A DNA stretch of 64,000 nt from Lomentospora prolificans (Eukaryota > Ascomycota > Sordariomycetes > Microascales > Microascaceae), in contig JARFXM010000004.1 of the NCBI GenBank assembly GCA_029532625.1, forward strand, positions 2,480,001 to 2,544,000. The letters are read 5' to 3'. A program made the translations under genes and the position numbers. Shown here piece after piece: positions 23,214 to 35,262 of this stretch. Position 1 is the first letter of the stretch. Each line of letters begins with the position of its first letter. The notes beneath the pieces were generated by a model that was given only the letters and a program-made list of their open reading frames with translations, was not told the DNA's origin and searched no databases.

Positions 23214-25058
23214 AGTAGAAGTCGAGTTTAATAGTCTCAGATAACACATGTTTTTCTTTTTCTGTAGCGCCAAGCCCGCTGTAGTATATTTCTATTCAAA
23301 GCGAAATTGTAGCGGCGGTTTAGGTTGATTGTTGAGGGAGGGTAAAGGACGTCACATGAGCCGGAGTTCGGAGGGAAACGATGAAGTAATAATGTACTTG
23401 CGTTTTCGTAACGGTTAATGCGACCAATATCATTTTAGCCAGAGTGGTTGGATATGCCGACTGTAAATTGAATGTGGCAGCCAACTCTCGTGAGGGGCGT
23501 CCAACTTGCGGGAGCCGAAGTACTTGTGAAACTGTCGGCTCCAACCAAACCCAGCCGTGGTATAATACATCGACATTGAGATGAGCCGGCCCTCTCTCGC
23601 TATACATAAGTTGTCGTGGGTTTCAATCGCTTTGAAGTGGGAATGCTTGCTCTGGCGTTGGGAGTACGCTGGCCTTCGTGGCTTTAATGCTCGAGGCAGT
23701 TCAAAGTAGGCGTTCGAGATTGATATGTGTGGACCGAGACCCAGTGCTTCGTCAGATCATGAGTGCCATGGGCCATAAGCTTGGGTCAAGAGCAGCCAAA
23801 ATGTATACATTTCTAATCAGACAAAGCATCATTTTCGAGTCCAGTACATGGTCATGTTTGACATAAGCGCGCGTATCGCGATGGTGACTAATGTTGAATG
23901 ATAGAAACTGCTGCTGATTCATTTAACTCAAGGGAAAGGGCGAGTGAAGAGAGTATCCGTACTGAGAGATTCGGCAGCTGATCGCGCAGAAGGAGCAACT
24001 TGCGCTGGCAAGACGCTCAAGTAAATCGACTACTTGGAGAAGGTGTGTCGGCAAAGCATTGTACGAAGTTCGAGATCTCACGGAATCCTACCCGCTAGTG
24101 GCCTGAACGAGTCGTAGCACAGAGAATGGAGAACGCTGGCTAAATCCAAACAAGCCAGGCCATCCAGGTCCCAGGGCCCCAGGTCTGTAGCCACGCTAAC
24201 AGAACAGGCCAGTGGGGTCAGTAAACTAGTTAAGTCAAAGTCAATCCAACAGCGGAATGACGAGGTCATGGATAATGAGGTTTCGGGCGCACACCCTCAT
24301 CAGGACGGCGAGATCGAGGGTAAACGATGGGCGAGGTCGGTGGTAATCTATGCTAGACAATTGCAAAAGCCTCGCTAACTGTCAACATGCCAGCTTATTG
24401 GGGGGACACAGTACCAAGCTTGCAACCGTCCCTGGCAAATAGAAGGCGGAAGGTAACATCAATTTGGGTGGCCTCTCTGCAAGTGTTACTCCTTCCATTC
24501 AGGTTCGCAAGCTTGAGTGACCCCTTCAGCATCCATAAATTCGATCTTTGTTGATTGTATACTGTACTAGTTAAAAGTCTGCTTGCCTGCTCACCTGCTA
24601 GCCTGCCTCTGTTTTGCCCCTCGCACTGTACATATTTACCTCTTTACCTGGCCGCACAACTCTGACAGGAGCGAGGGGGTGGTAATATGTATTAATTATC
24701 TCCCTTCTCTCCCACTCAATAGCCAGCCACTAAGATTGCCGTGTCCCCTCCACCGCCGGACCCCGTTTCCCATCCCTCTCGTCGCCTGTTCTTGGTCGCC
24801 ACTGACTGCATCCGCTCGTTCTCGTTCTCGTTACCGCTCTCTTGACATTCGACTTTCGGTTTTCTCCGCCGTCCTTCACTCAACCTCTCCCGTGCCATGT
24901 TTCCTCTGAGAGGGAAGTCGCCCCGTTCTCTTAACCCTGGTCGTTGGGTTTGAAAATCCTACTCACAAGCCTCGCCCACGCCTTCGAGGCAAACAAAAAC
25001 AACAGCTTGTGGCTTTTTGAGTGCGAAATGACCACGGCGCGACCGATGAACTACGAGC

Positions 25059-25085
25059 GATACTATTGATACTACCGATACTACC
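25059..25085. repeat. 9-nt tandem repeat, three units
   Basis: GATACTATT, GATACTACC and GATACTACC follow head to tail, about 110 bases upstream of the start codon of the aspartic-protease-like gene, in its probable leader. Confidence 0.75.
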
Positions 25086-25192
25086 GTACGCGACCCTCCT
25101 CATGTCCTTCACGGGGCTCTCGTGGTGACCCGACGCACCTTGCAGCGCTCTACTGCTTTGCTTGCTTTATATGGCCTGGAGGCACCGCGAAG

Positions 25193-28017
25193 ATGCGTCC
25201 GTTTTGCGTTACAGCCCTGGCTCTCGCAGGCCTTGGGACGGTTTATGCTCGCCCGGAACCAAGATCTTTAATTGGAGAGGGATGGTATGCGATATTGTTA
25301 TGTGTTTCAATTGTTGTTATCTCGACTCGTGGCGCGATTTGCTAAGATTTTGGGATCGTACAGGACGGACAGGAATGGTATGGACGGCAACTGGTCGACC
25401 ACTGAATTGTGGGTTGGTAATGTGGACGTGTCAGAGGCCACGATGAACCTCATTATAAGCACGACTCTTTCAGAGACCTGGGTGGTCGGTTCTGGCGGTT
25501 GTGTCGACCGTAAGTCCACTTTTCCTCCCCTCGCGTGCTCTGCCCACTCCGCCCCGACATGAAGCATTTACCTCTACTGACATATCTACAGGTGAACAAC
25601 TGTGCCCCAAGTATCGCGGTGGCACTCTGGATATTTGGGCTTCAAATACCTGGTACTCCCTCGGCGATTGGCAGCTTAGTTTCCCTTATCGGGACGTCGA
25701 AGCCAATGGCAATTATGGGTTGGACACTCTTGTCATCAGAGACCCCCAAACCAAGACCCTCGTTGCGTTGGATAGAGCTCTTATTGCCGCCTTCAACACG
25801 ACTGAGTTTTATAATGGCTTCTTTGGTTTAGGTATCGTGTCTGGCGAGTTTGGTCACCAGGTCTCCGAAGCTCCATTCAGCCAGATGGTAGCCAAGTATG
25901 GCTGGTTCCCAAGCTATACTTACGGTTACACTGCTGGAGCTTATTATAGTAGGTGGAATATATCTTCTCGACAGCATGTCGACGCTTGCTGACACTCCGC
26001 TCCAGAGGGCTCTGGCACACCATCTTCTTTAGTTTTGGGTGGTTATGACGAGAAGAGATTCGTGCCCCATGGCGTTGAATTCACGCTCACTCGTGACACG
26101 ATCCTTCCGCAAGCCCTTGTTCGCGGGATCGAAGTTTCCGTTCCTGGGGATAAGAACCCGCCAGATCATTGGGAGTCAAACACATTCGTTTTGTCCAACA
26201 TGAACACGTCCTTTCAGGCTATCATTGACAGCTCAACGCCTTTCCTTTGGTTGCCCCAGGCAGTTTGCGACAACTTCGTCAGGGCCCTAAACTTGACTCG
26301 CAGCGATAAGTTGGATGCGTACGAGCTTACAAATGACCAATACGGACAACTTAAGGCCGGCGATTCCTTCACTTTTACATTCAGTTTATCAAGCTACGAC
26401 AACAATGACGATTTTGGCCATCCCCTCGATGTGTCCGGTGTCGTTAATATTACGCTCTCTGCACACGCTTTCGCTCATACTCTCCAGTACCCTTGGAACA
26501 ACATGGCGATCGAATACGGGCAACAAGGGATTCCCTATTTTCCCATCAAAGTCGCACCCGACAACACTTTTATTCTCGGAAGGACGTTCCTGCAGGAGGC
26601 GTATCTCCTGACTAAATATGACAGCACTGTCTTCTCCATTCACCGGGCGCTCTATCCTGAAAGTCCCTTAGATTCCGAGATTGTCGCCGTGGAACAGCCG
26701 CCTAACAGCGCATATCCCCCGCCTTCCGATACTGGCGACAGGCACGGATTATCAAAGAATCAGATGATTGGTATTGTGGCGGGTGTGGTGGTTGCTACGC
26801 TTATTGCCCTCTTCATCTTCTGCTTCTGTTGCAGGCGCAGGAGAAAGAGAACTCGTGTACCCAAGGCATATACGGAGGACGACCCCAAAGATGCCGCCTC
26901 GTCTATTATGACGGAGACTCCTAAGACCCCAGTAGCTCGTATCTTTTCAAAGATAATCCGAAAGAAACGATCAAGGAAGGCCGAATCCGTCGAGGCCTCC
27001 GGTACGGAAGCGAATCCTGCCGAAGTTGGTGCAGATGCTACTCACGAACTCTATGAGCTACCTGCTCCTCTAGGGCCAGTGGAGCTCGACGCCGATACCA
27101 ATTCCATCATAAGCGAGACTGAGCTAGGAACCGAGGGAACGGAAAACGTCAGCGCGTATGAGCTCGCTCGACGTAAGATGGAGCGCCGTCTTCAAGGACC
27201 CGTCCCAGCATACAGTCCGCCTGCGGAAAGCACTGCTGACTTAGGTGGCGAGGCGTCAACTAGAGACAAGACCATGCAAGACATAAGCCCTGTGGAGACA
27301 TACCGTCCCTCCGACCACGTCTCGCCGACGTCATCCCCAACATACGCCAACACGGATTCTCTCCCTCAATCATTACCCTCCCCCATGAGCCCCCGTGGAG
27401 ACTGGAATCTCCGTAATGGGGATATGCCATCACCCATGACTATTCCTCCATCTCTCCCCTCCCCAACATACGCAGCCGGTACCGGCCGGTCTGGTACAGT
27501 GTCTTCACATAGCCATACCTACGATCCGTCATCGCTAAGCCGGTCTAGCTCGGGTAATGATGTCTCGCCGACATCGCCGTCCTCCGCCGGGCCTAATCCC
27601 AGTAAAGTCCAGAGAACGCCGATTGACCCCAGCAAGATCATATGCTTGGGGCCGCTCCCTGAAAACGTGCAGCTACCGCTGCCGAGCCCTAGCAGATCTA
27701 TAATACCTCACACCCCGGGTCCTGAATCTCGCAGCCCAGGCTTGCTGGTAATGAGCAATCCAGAAGCCGGCGTGTCTACCGATACACTTGGTAGCAATTT
27801 CACGGATGTCGAGGAGCTCGCCCACGACGTGCCCAACATTAGTGACCCCGACCCACCTACGCAGTCACCCGTCAGCCCTGTGCTACCAGCACATCCGGAT
27901 GTTAGCAACCATAATCTCGAGAGTCCACGTAGTCTGGAGAGGATAGATGCGGGCAACGAGCTGGTTCACGTTCCTCAACTTGCTGAAAGGCGGTACAGCT
28001 GGGAGGAAGAGCGATGA
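25193..28017 (+). CDS. Membrane-anchored aspartic-protease-like protein with altered catalytic site
   Basis: Four exons (25193..25284, 25364..25509, 25592..25948, 26006..28017) give 868 residues; introns are 79, 82 and 57 nt. A signal peptide is clear (MRPFCVTALALAGLGTVYA). The lumenal part follows the pepsin-type A1 layout: DGNWSTTELWVGN, then the first catalytic position, then GGTLDIWASNTW, GLDTLVIRD and FNGFFGLGIVSGE-like text, with FILGRTFLQEAYLLTKYD near the end. At the first active site the usual D-T-G-S is replaced by STTLSE, so the first Asp is missing. The second site reads IIDSSTPFLW (about residue 273), with Asp kept and Gly changed to Ser. A single TM helix (about 451-473) is followed by RRRRKR and a 390-residue Ser/Pro-rich cytoplasmic tail. 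It is probably a catalytically dead surface protein with a sensor-like or scaffold topology; that role is inference. Confidence 0.85.
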
Positions 28018-28716
28018 CAAGTGCATACTACTTGTCCCTCCTCGTTTCCGCTACACCTGCTTCCTCCGACTTGATTTTCTGTTTATATTTAGCGAGTTAC
28101 TATCTTACCCTGGGTATTATCCACCGGCGACGGAGTTATAGGTGTTTATCGGAGAGTACAAGGGTTTCTTCTTCTTTTTTTATTTTCTTTTTCATTTTTT
28201 TTCATTATTATTATTTGGCTCGGAAGCAAAATGCCTCGTCCTTCTGATGGAGCGGTGATACTTGGGCGAAACTACGGCGTTTGTTGGGATGGATGTGTAT
28301 TCCTGTTCGTCTGGTTTCCTTTTTGGCAGTGCGGCCGTCCTGCAACAGGGCCGCTTGGCCAGGATAGGAGGAGTATTAACGCGTGCCTAACATGGCATAT
28401 TAACGGCGTTCATCTCATTTTCTCCTTTTTGCACTTAAGCAGGTAGCAAGACTTGCTTTTGAGTTTCACAGTCAGGAGTAGAGAAGCATGGGTCATGGCG
28501 ATGGGGCATCTATGGATGATCATGATTGTACAGATCTTAGATGTAAAACGACCGTCCATCGGATGCCTGAGACCTAGATCTCGTATATCAAGAATTTAAG
28601 TCAGATACTCCAACTCGTGTTACCTTGTCTTCTTTATTTTCTCGTTTTCTACCTTCGTATTTCTAGCTACTATTATCAAGTCGCGCATGGGTCATTCGAT
28701 CCTAGATTTGACGCGC
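28018..28716. other. Convergent 3' region
   Basis: About 700 bases between two convergent genes, with a T-rich tract near 28165-28215. No gene was seen. Confidence 0.5.
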
Positions 28717-30862
28717 TCACCATATCTCCTGAACCCAATTTATTCCTTCAAACACCCTATCCCGCTCCCCTGTCTCGGTAAACCCCATCTCCGTCTCGAT
28801 AACGAAGAGGACGGCCTCCTTTACGGCCTCGGCCATTTTGTGGGAGCCGCCGCAGATCAGGAAGACGCCGCCGCCGCGCACCATGTCAGCCACGATTCCT
28901 GCCTCCTTCTTGATGAGATCCTGGACGTAGGTACCTCCCCGCCGGGGGTTCTGCCGGGAGTTGGGGGGGGGTCTCTGGAGGCGTGGGCCGGGACTCGGCG
29001 ACGTGGACGGTGAGAAAGGACGAGAACGCGGGCCAGTCTGCGGAGAAGTGGAAGTCAGAAGCCCGGTTGCGGAAGCCGAAGAAGAGATGCGCAGGGGGGT
29101 GGGTTGTTTTGTGTTTCCCTCTCTCTCCTTTCTCGCCCACAAGCAGCGCGTCGCGGTAGCAGATGAGGGAGCGGATGGGCGCTATGCCGGTGCCGGTAGC
29201 CACGCCGATGAGTGGCTTAGAATCTATCTTGGGGCCGACGAGTTGCGTCAGAGATTTCTTGTGTAGTACTGGGATGGCGGAGCCGGGCGCCAGGTTATCG
29301 AGGTAGCGCGAGCAGAGGCCACGGCGTTCTTTGCGTAGGACCGTCTTGTACCGGACCAAGGCCACAATGAGCTCGATGCGCTGGAGGGTGGGATCGGTGG
29401 GGTGGCGGAGCAGGTCTCCGGCGTTCGCGATGCTGAATTCCCGGCCACGTATCAAAGGGAACGTGTCTAGCGCGCGCTCCGGAGGAATCTTGACGGAGGA
29501 GAATTCGTGCAGGACTTCAAGGATGGTGCGGCGGGGGCGTGTGGTGTAGTCGTAGTACTCGTCCAGGAACTGGGGGGCCGTGAACTCGAGGAGTCTGTCT
29601 TTCTGGTCTTGCTCGGAGGCAAAGTAGGCAATGTTTCGGAGGAAGCTGCGGCGGGGCACAGCGGTGATGTCGAGGTTGTGGATAAGGAGGTCGCGGAGGG
29701 TGAAGGTATCGTCAATATGGAGGGTTGTGGGCTTCTCGCACTTGGTCCAGTCGATGGGGGTGTCGGCCACGGACGCCCAGCTCATGAATTCAATTACTTT
29801 CTGGGCGTCTTCAGGGTTGTTTCTAGGGAAAATGGTAATGGTGTCTCCGGGGTTGAGCTCCAGCTTTGAACCGTCCTGTTCTTGTGGCAAGTCGAACTTT
29901 AGAAGACGAACGTCCTGGAAATGCTCGGGCGCCGTCATACGCTCGTTCGACGCTAGCGTGACCATCCTACCCCCTGCAACTGGCAAAGTACGTTCACAGC
30001 TAGGTTTGGGACTCCCTATCGAAGAAGGTGCCTCGGACGGATTGAACTGCAGCGAGAACCGGGGCGGTAGCGGGACATCTTCAGGTAACGGCTTCAGATC
30101 GCCGGTGAGGGGGTACGCGGATGGCAACCACTCTTGAAGTTTCACGACCCATCGCAAATAAAGGCCATCGGTACTGTAAAAAAGGAGTCAGCCAGTACTC
30201 CGATAGTTGAGCGGCATATTCTTACCCGTCGGGGTGTCGCTCATCGGCCTCTCCGCTCGGGAATACCTCCAAGGCGCCTAGTTGCTCGAGGCGGCGCACC
30301 AACTTTCGAGCGGCCCAGTTAAATCTCCAGCAAGTTAGTAAATCGAACGAATCTTTGGGCCGTGGTATTGAAGGATACGGAGCATACCTTGGGTATGAGC
30401 TGTCACCAAGACCGAATGTGGTGAACTTGAGCGCAGCAAGGCATCCAGGCGCCAACTTCCGGCGTAAAAGCTTCTTCCAAAGAAGCGTGGCGTTCCGTGG
30501 GAAGTCACCTTGGCCTGTAGTACCGACGACGAAGATCACAAGTGAGTATTGAAGTAGTGTGCTCTGGATAGGAGACGGTTGGTTGAGACGTTAACCCTAT
30601 GTTTTCCCACACGAGGCCGGGGACACGAGGACCATCGTAGGCGTCATATGGCCGAGAGAAGCAAGAAGGCAAAACCCACCAGCTGAACGCTGTCCATCTC
30701 AGCAACCTTAGACTGGAAATGCAAACGTTGCGCGCATCTGTCCAGATCCTCGGCGAACTCTTGGCTGTTTCCGGTTTCGGATCCGAACAGGATCAGTATG
30801 GTCCGGCTCGGAAGAGAGTCTGGCGCCTTTTGGGGGCCGTCTCCCGAGTTCCCGGCGCTCAT
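28717..30862 (-). CDS. tah18: NADPH-dependent diflavin oxidoreductase (Tah18/NDOR1 type), carrying a one-base frameshift
   Basis: Exons 30680..30862, 30388..30563, 30226..30324 and 28717..30173 are joined by introns of 116, 63 and 52 nt. Order of domains: FMN flavodoxin (LFGSETGNSQEFAEDL; FVVGTTGQGDFP; FGLGDSSYPR), a connecting and FAD domain (RGREFSIANAG), then NADPH binding (GVATGTGIAPIRS; LFFGFRNR; FLICGGSHKMAEAV) and a terminal Trp. Tah18 passes electrons to Dre2 for cytosolic iron-sulfur cluster assembly. In the last exon the frame is broken at a C9 run (28963-28971, minus strand): the upstream frame continues only to a stop at 28886, whereas the conserved end (TYVQDLIKKEAGIV to the stop at 28717) lies in the next frame. 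Eight C residues would keep one frame of about 637 residues. It is either a sequencing or assembly error, or a real truncation removing the last NADPH-binding strand and helix. Confidence 0.88.
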
Positions 30863-31441
30863 GGTGGAAATAAGAGCGCTGGAAAGATAGAGGGGGAATG
30901 GACGATTGTGAAAAAAAGAAGGCAATGTGAGAAATATGGCAGAGCACTCTGGGGGATGCTTTTGGCGCAGTGGAGATTTTAGTGCAGGTAGGATACTCAT
31001 GTCCGTCGGAGTCATCGACGCATTCATTTCTATTCGCTCCGAAGCGGCTTATCCATCAATTGGGACCGAGATTGATAAGTGAATTCTCAATGCGCCAATT
31101 GACTCCGTGTACCATCACATGAAAATCCCATTGTGCGAACAGAGTTAAGAATATTGAAACCTGCATGTCTTACATGCCTGAGGGTCGCACTCGCACTCAT
31201 GCAAGCACTCTACTGCTTTCTCGACGTCGACAATGAAGAATGACATCAGGCAACGCAGACAGCGCGACAAGCACCCCGCTAGAAGTGGTTAAGCACCGTC
31301 ACCGCACCATCCAGCCCTCCGGCGAGTTCGCACAACAGTTCCAAGTATCATTAATCTATCTATCTCTTTCGTCAAAGTTGTGTGCTCTCGCACTGAGTAT
31401 TTATGAGATTTTCGAAAGGCGACGTTGCTCTTCGTCATCCT
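30863..31441. other. Intergenic spacer (tah18 promoter side)
   Basis: About 580 bases between the tah18 start and the 3' end of the kinase pseudogene. No gene or RNA was recognised. Confidence 0.5.
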
Positions 31442-32640
31442 CTAGTTTTGTGCCAGCCACGGGTCTTTAAAGGGCTGGCGTGCTGTCGGTCGTTTATCCG
31501 CCTCCCATTGGAGTAGGCGACGTAGAAACCGGAGGAATTCCGTCTTCTCATTTCCTTCTAAGGATGTAAGTGGATTATTCGGGGAAGGGGGGTTATCTCG
31601 GACGTCCACCGTCCACCTTCATTGTTGGTGAAGAGGTTGCAACCTTCAGCCAAGGTCCACACCTGGAGAAGAGCAATCGCCGGTCAGCCAAAGGCTGTGG
31701 GTTCAGGGTTCAGTCAGACTGACTACCAGACCTAATGCCTAAGTATCGATCTTTTCGTTTAAGACCAGATCTAGGATGATTTCGGGCGCCCGATATAAGT
31801 CTGGCATGGCCTGCTCCGAATATGAGTCCGCTCCCATCCCGGCTTCGCCAAAGTCACATAATGTAGCTAGCTCGCCGGAATCCTTGAGCTTTTCCATGCT
31901 TTCAAGAGAAAGCAGTATATTGTCGCTTTGAATACCTGTGGCCAATTTTGTTAGTAACGGCTGTGTCATCCTTGGAGAAGGTAGACAAACGATACCGACA
32001 TGCACTAATTTCGCTTCATGTGGAGGAAGTCAAGCGCTTGCAGTATATAAAGCCTGATAGATTTGGACTCTGTCAATGGGGAGGCCCTCATCGAAGACTA
32101 GCCGCCTCAGCTCACCGAGTGGCAAACCCAGGGGCTGATACACCAGACACATGTTGACCCCGGGCCCTCCATTTCTCGGAATTTCAAAAGTTTCTATGAA
32201 AATGCGAATATTTTCGACCCCAATATGCCTTCTAGACAGAGTCGATTCAATCACGAAGTTGATATGCTTCATGGCCGCAACCTCCGGACTAGCCTGCGCC
32301 TGGCCGACGGCGTATACTTTGACAGTGACAGCGATGGGCTCTGCGAACATGCTGCTCTATTCTCTTTCCACCGTGAGTTGAGGGATGTTGGAAAGGAATC
32401 ACTCGAGATCTCGACAGAGCCATGTCATCGATGTCGTTCCGTAGCCTAGCTTGCGACCACCCGGTATTTGCTATTCAACACCTCTCCGATGTCGACCACG
32501 TAGAACTTCCTTGGAGAGTACAGCGAAAGCACTCCTCCTCAAGCATCTCAGATTTCTCGATAACCTTGAAACTAGTGGATGATAAGGTTTTCCGACGTGA
32601 ATTGCCCCTCGAGCTCCGGTCGGGTCTTTCGGGTAGGTCC
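31442..32640 (-). pseudogene. Decayed SRPK-type protein kinase
   Basis: Reading the minus strand in changing frames recovers a near-complete SR-protein-kinase-like sequence in order: TSFKVIEKSEMLEEE, YSPRKFYVVDIGEVLNSKYR, the Gly loop KLGYGTTSMTWLCRDL, the Lys strand AVTVKVYAVGQ, LVYQPLGLPLGELR, ILQALDFLH, HEAKLVHVG then IQSDNILL, TLCDFGEAGM, MPDLYRAPEIIL, WTLAEGCNLFT and the C-terminal NEKTEFLRFLRRLLQWEADK with DPWLAQN and a stop at 31442. At least four frameshifts separate these blocks (EEE/YSPR, YRVV/KLGYG, QIYQA/ILQAL, DFLH/HEAK), and introns remain visible near 31940-32000 and before 31660. The catalytic loop has H-V-G where SRPKs have H-T-D, so the base Asp is lost. Members of this SRPK-like group are often duplicated and dispensable in filamentous ascomycetes. 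Confidence 0.8.
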
Positions 32641-35262
32641 GCTGGGCTCTGTACGTTCCTTGGTCTCGTTACTGGGCGGTCCGTTCATGTGGTGTTCTGA
32701 GCGTGGAAGCAGATGCCTTTCATGGCGAACAAAGGGTTCGAAGTGAGCCATAACATCTTAGCGCTTGCGTAAGAGCGATGGGACTCTGACTGAGTGGCCA
32801 TTTCCAGTGGCCGGCATATATCACACTGAATGGCGATCTAAGTTGCCGAGGAATGGCCTCACCTTGTGATGGTCTGTGACTCACGCCGCTATTTCTTCAA
32901 TCAATGCAAACGACTAGATGACCTAGGAACAATCATCGGCGAGGTAGGGAGGCTGTACGAAGTATGCGGGCAACTCGCGAGTGGGTTACGTTGGTAGGGG
33001 ATTAATACCGAAACTCTTAGATCCTTGCACTTGGCCTCAGCGAGGGTACTAGGGTATTGTCTTAGAGAGGATTGGGTAATAATATATGCTACTGGTGCGC
33101 ATGTTTTGGGATTCTTCTCTTGTTCGCTGATAACGCATCTTACGTAGAAGGAACAGGCTCTAGCATTTCTTGATGCCGCGGGAAAAATTCATGTATGTTC
33201 ATGTTGAAGCTTTATAGTTCCCCTTCCTTTCTTATTAGAGGTCGGCCGTTTTCACAGAGGCGACAAGAAGGTCTGCTGGGCATTCGCCAGCCAGCTCACG
33301 CAAATGGACACGAAACATTGAATTGTCGAGCTCCTATCACCAGGAACGTGCTCCTGTGGTACCAATAGCGGAGCCTCCTAGAATAGGCAAGATGGCGGAT
33401 GATGGACTTGCATTGAGAACTAATATTGTAAATTTGTCGTCCACCCCAAGAACACACAAGGGTCTGGCCTTCCCGAGATTGGCAAACACGACCCCCATGC
33501 GCAGGGCTTTTGGAGGCCACAAAAATTGTCAAGGACAAGGGGACGCTAAGAAACGTGTGCATGACTATGGCTGGTTTACAAGTATTATTATCCGTAGATT
33601 GGGAAAGATCTACTAAAGTAGGCAACGAAGATCTCGGATGGGTGGGGAGCGACAAGAGCACCGACTTCCAGAAATGGCGGAAATTGGCTCTCACGGGGCG
33701 AAATTTCGCAATCCCACAGCAGCGGCAGGGGCTTCCCTGATAGGGTACCGTAAGGTAGTGGTCGGTTTCGTGCCAGCCGAAGACCGAAGAAGCGGAGAGA
33801 ATAGGACGAACAACCAGCGGTGCATAGCTCGGCTGCCAACTCCGTATCTTAACAAGGATCCAGCTGCTTGGGCCAGTGTTGAATCAGCTTCCTCGGAGCT
33901 CCCTCACCACGAGCATGCATGTCGGCCACATATGGAGCGATCAATGATGGAATGCTCCACGTGTCGCAATCAAGTCTTAGCCACCCACCATGGCTTCGCC
34001 ACAATGGGGAAGAGTTGACAGCTTCGCGCAAGGGATGTGTTTGAGCTACCACCCTTGCGAATGCACTTTCCGCCGAATTACAGGCACAACCTTCTTCTTT
34101 TGGCTCACTGTACCCAACTTAACCGTTGAGGCCAGATGCGCGGCAATCTATTTCGTGGTGTGATTCGAGAGCCATGCGCTCTGTTGCATTTTTGGGCAGG
34201 AAGCGGATCTCACCATGCTTCGAGCGCCATCTCGGTGGCACCGCCAGATCGGTCATGGCAATAGCCAGCGGTATTAGATACAATCCCGGCTTCAGGGGAT
34301 ACTACTAGGTCTGGGAGCTTGTCACATAATAGTGCAATCGGCCCAACCCCCCAGGAGGAATTAGTTTATTGTTCCCTGGTTCCTCTCTCTTTTTTATTTT
34401 ATTTTATTTTACCTAGGTATTTTTTTTTATATGTTTATGAGTGATTTGGAAAGCAGGGCCGGCCGTAAGACGAGCCGTTGCTCTGAACACAGACTCGAGA
34501 CTCGTAACGCATCCACATCGGGAAAGCTCGACTGGGGCTAGAATTAGCTGCAGTCGCGAACGTAAACTGGGGAAAGCACAAGCTAAGAGGCCAACGAGCG
34601 GGAAGATTACCCAAGCTTGTGAGCCCCATTGATGCGCCATCAAACATCGGGAGTAAATGGTACGTTTCTGGAAATTCAAATGCACGTTCAAGCAACTACT
34701 TCGTAGGTCAAGGACTATCAGCGCTTGTCACTGTGTACTGGATACGAGGAGTCTGACGCAACTGCTCTTCATAACCCACTGATACTCACGGGAGAAGCTG
34801 TAACTGCCCTCCCACTGTCGACCCTGGCCACCCTGGCCCGTCGAATTGTCCCCCCTGTAACTGCCTACCAAGCGCACCCCTCCCCTGTCTCGTGCTTCCA
34901 GCCCAGTCACCAGTCACCAGTCGCCACGGAGAGCAGGAGCAGAAAAAAAAAATATTTGTTTTCCAAACGACCAAAATTTTCGGACCTCCTATTCCTCTCC
35001 TTTCCTCTTCCCTTCCTCATCACAAACTTTTCAACTACTTGTGTCATCGCGTATCACGCTGTCAAGCCATCACCTCCTCCCCCAAGTTTTCTAGGGCACC
35101 AAGCGACCCTGTAATTCCCCCTCATTGTTCCAGAGTTTTAATTCTTCGGACTCAAGTTGCTCTCCTTCCGAACAGAATCTTTGCAAGATTCCTTAGTTTG
35201 GACGTCATCAAATCCATCCCGACCGGATCCTTCCATCACAGCCAACCTCAACACCATCAAAA
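32641..35262. other. Gene-poor region, about 2.6 kb
   Basis: Short ORFs on both strands, the longest 132 codons at 33296-33694 (minus), resemble no family. The last 400 bases (34870-35260) are C/T-rich and form the promoter and leader of the RNA-binding protein gene. A TTTTA-type microsatellite lies at about 34389-34410. Confidence 0.5.
34387..34410. repeat. TTTTA microsatellite
   Basis: After a short T run, ATTTT is repeated three times and ends in ACCTAGG. It is non-coding. Confidence 0.7.

Larger units (their letters stand above)
18072..25192. other. Gene-poor region of about 7 kb
   Basis: No recognisable protein, tRNA or intact transposable element was found on either strand. The longest ORF is 193 codons at 18548-19129 (minus), Arg/Leu-rich and matching no family I know. 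Base composition looks balanced, not the AT-rich, TpA-dense state left by strong repeat-induced point mutation. Short tandem repeats occur at 21151-21180, 23172-23213 and 25059-25085. It may hold non-coding transcripts, very old repeat remnants or long regulatory DNA. Confidence 0.5.
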
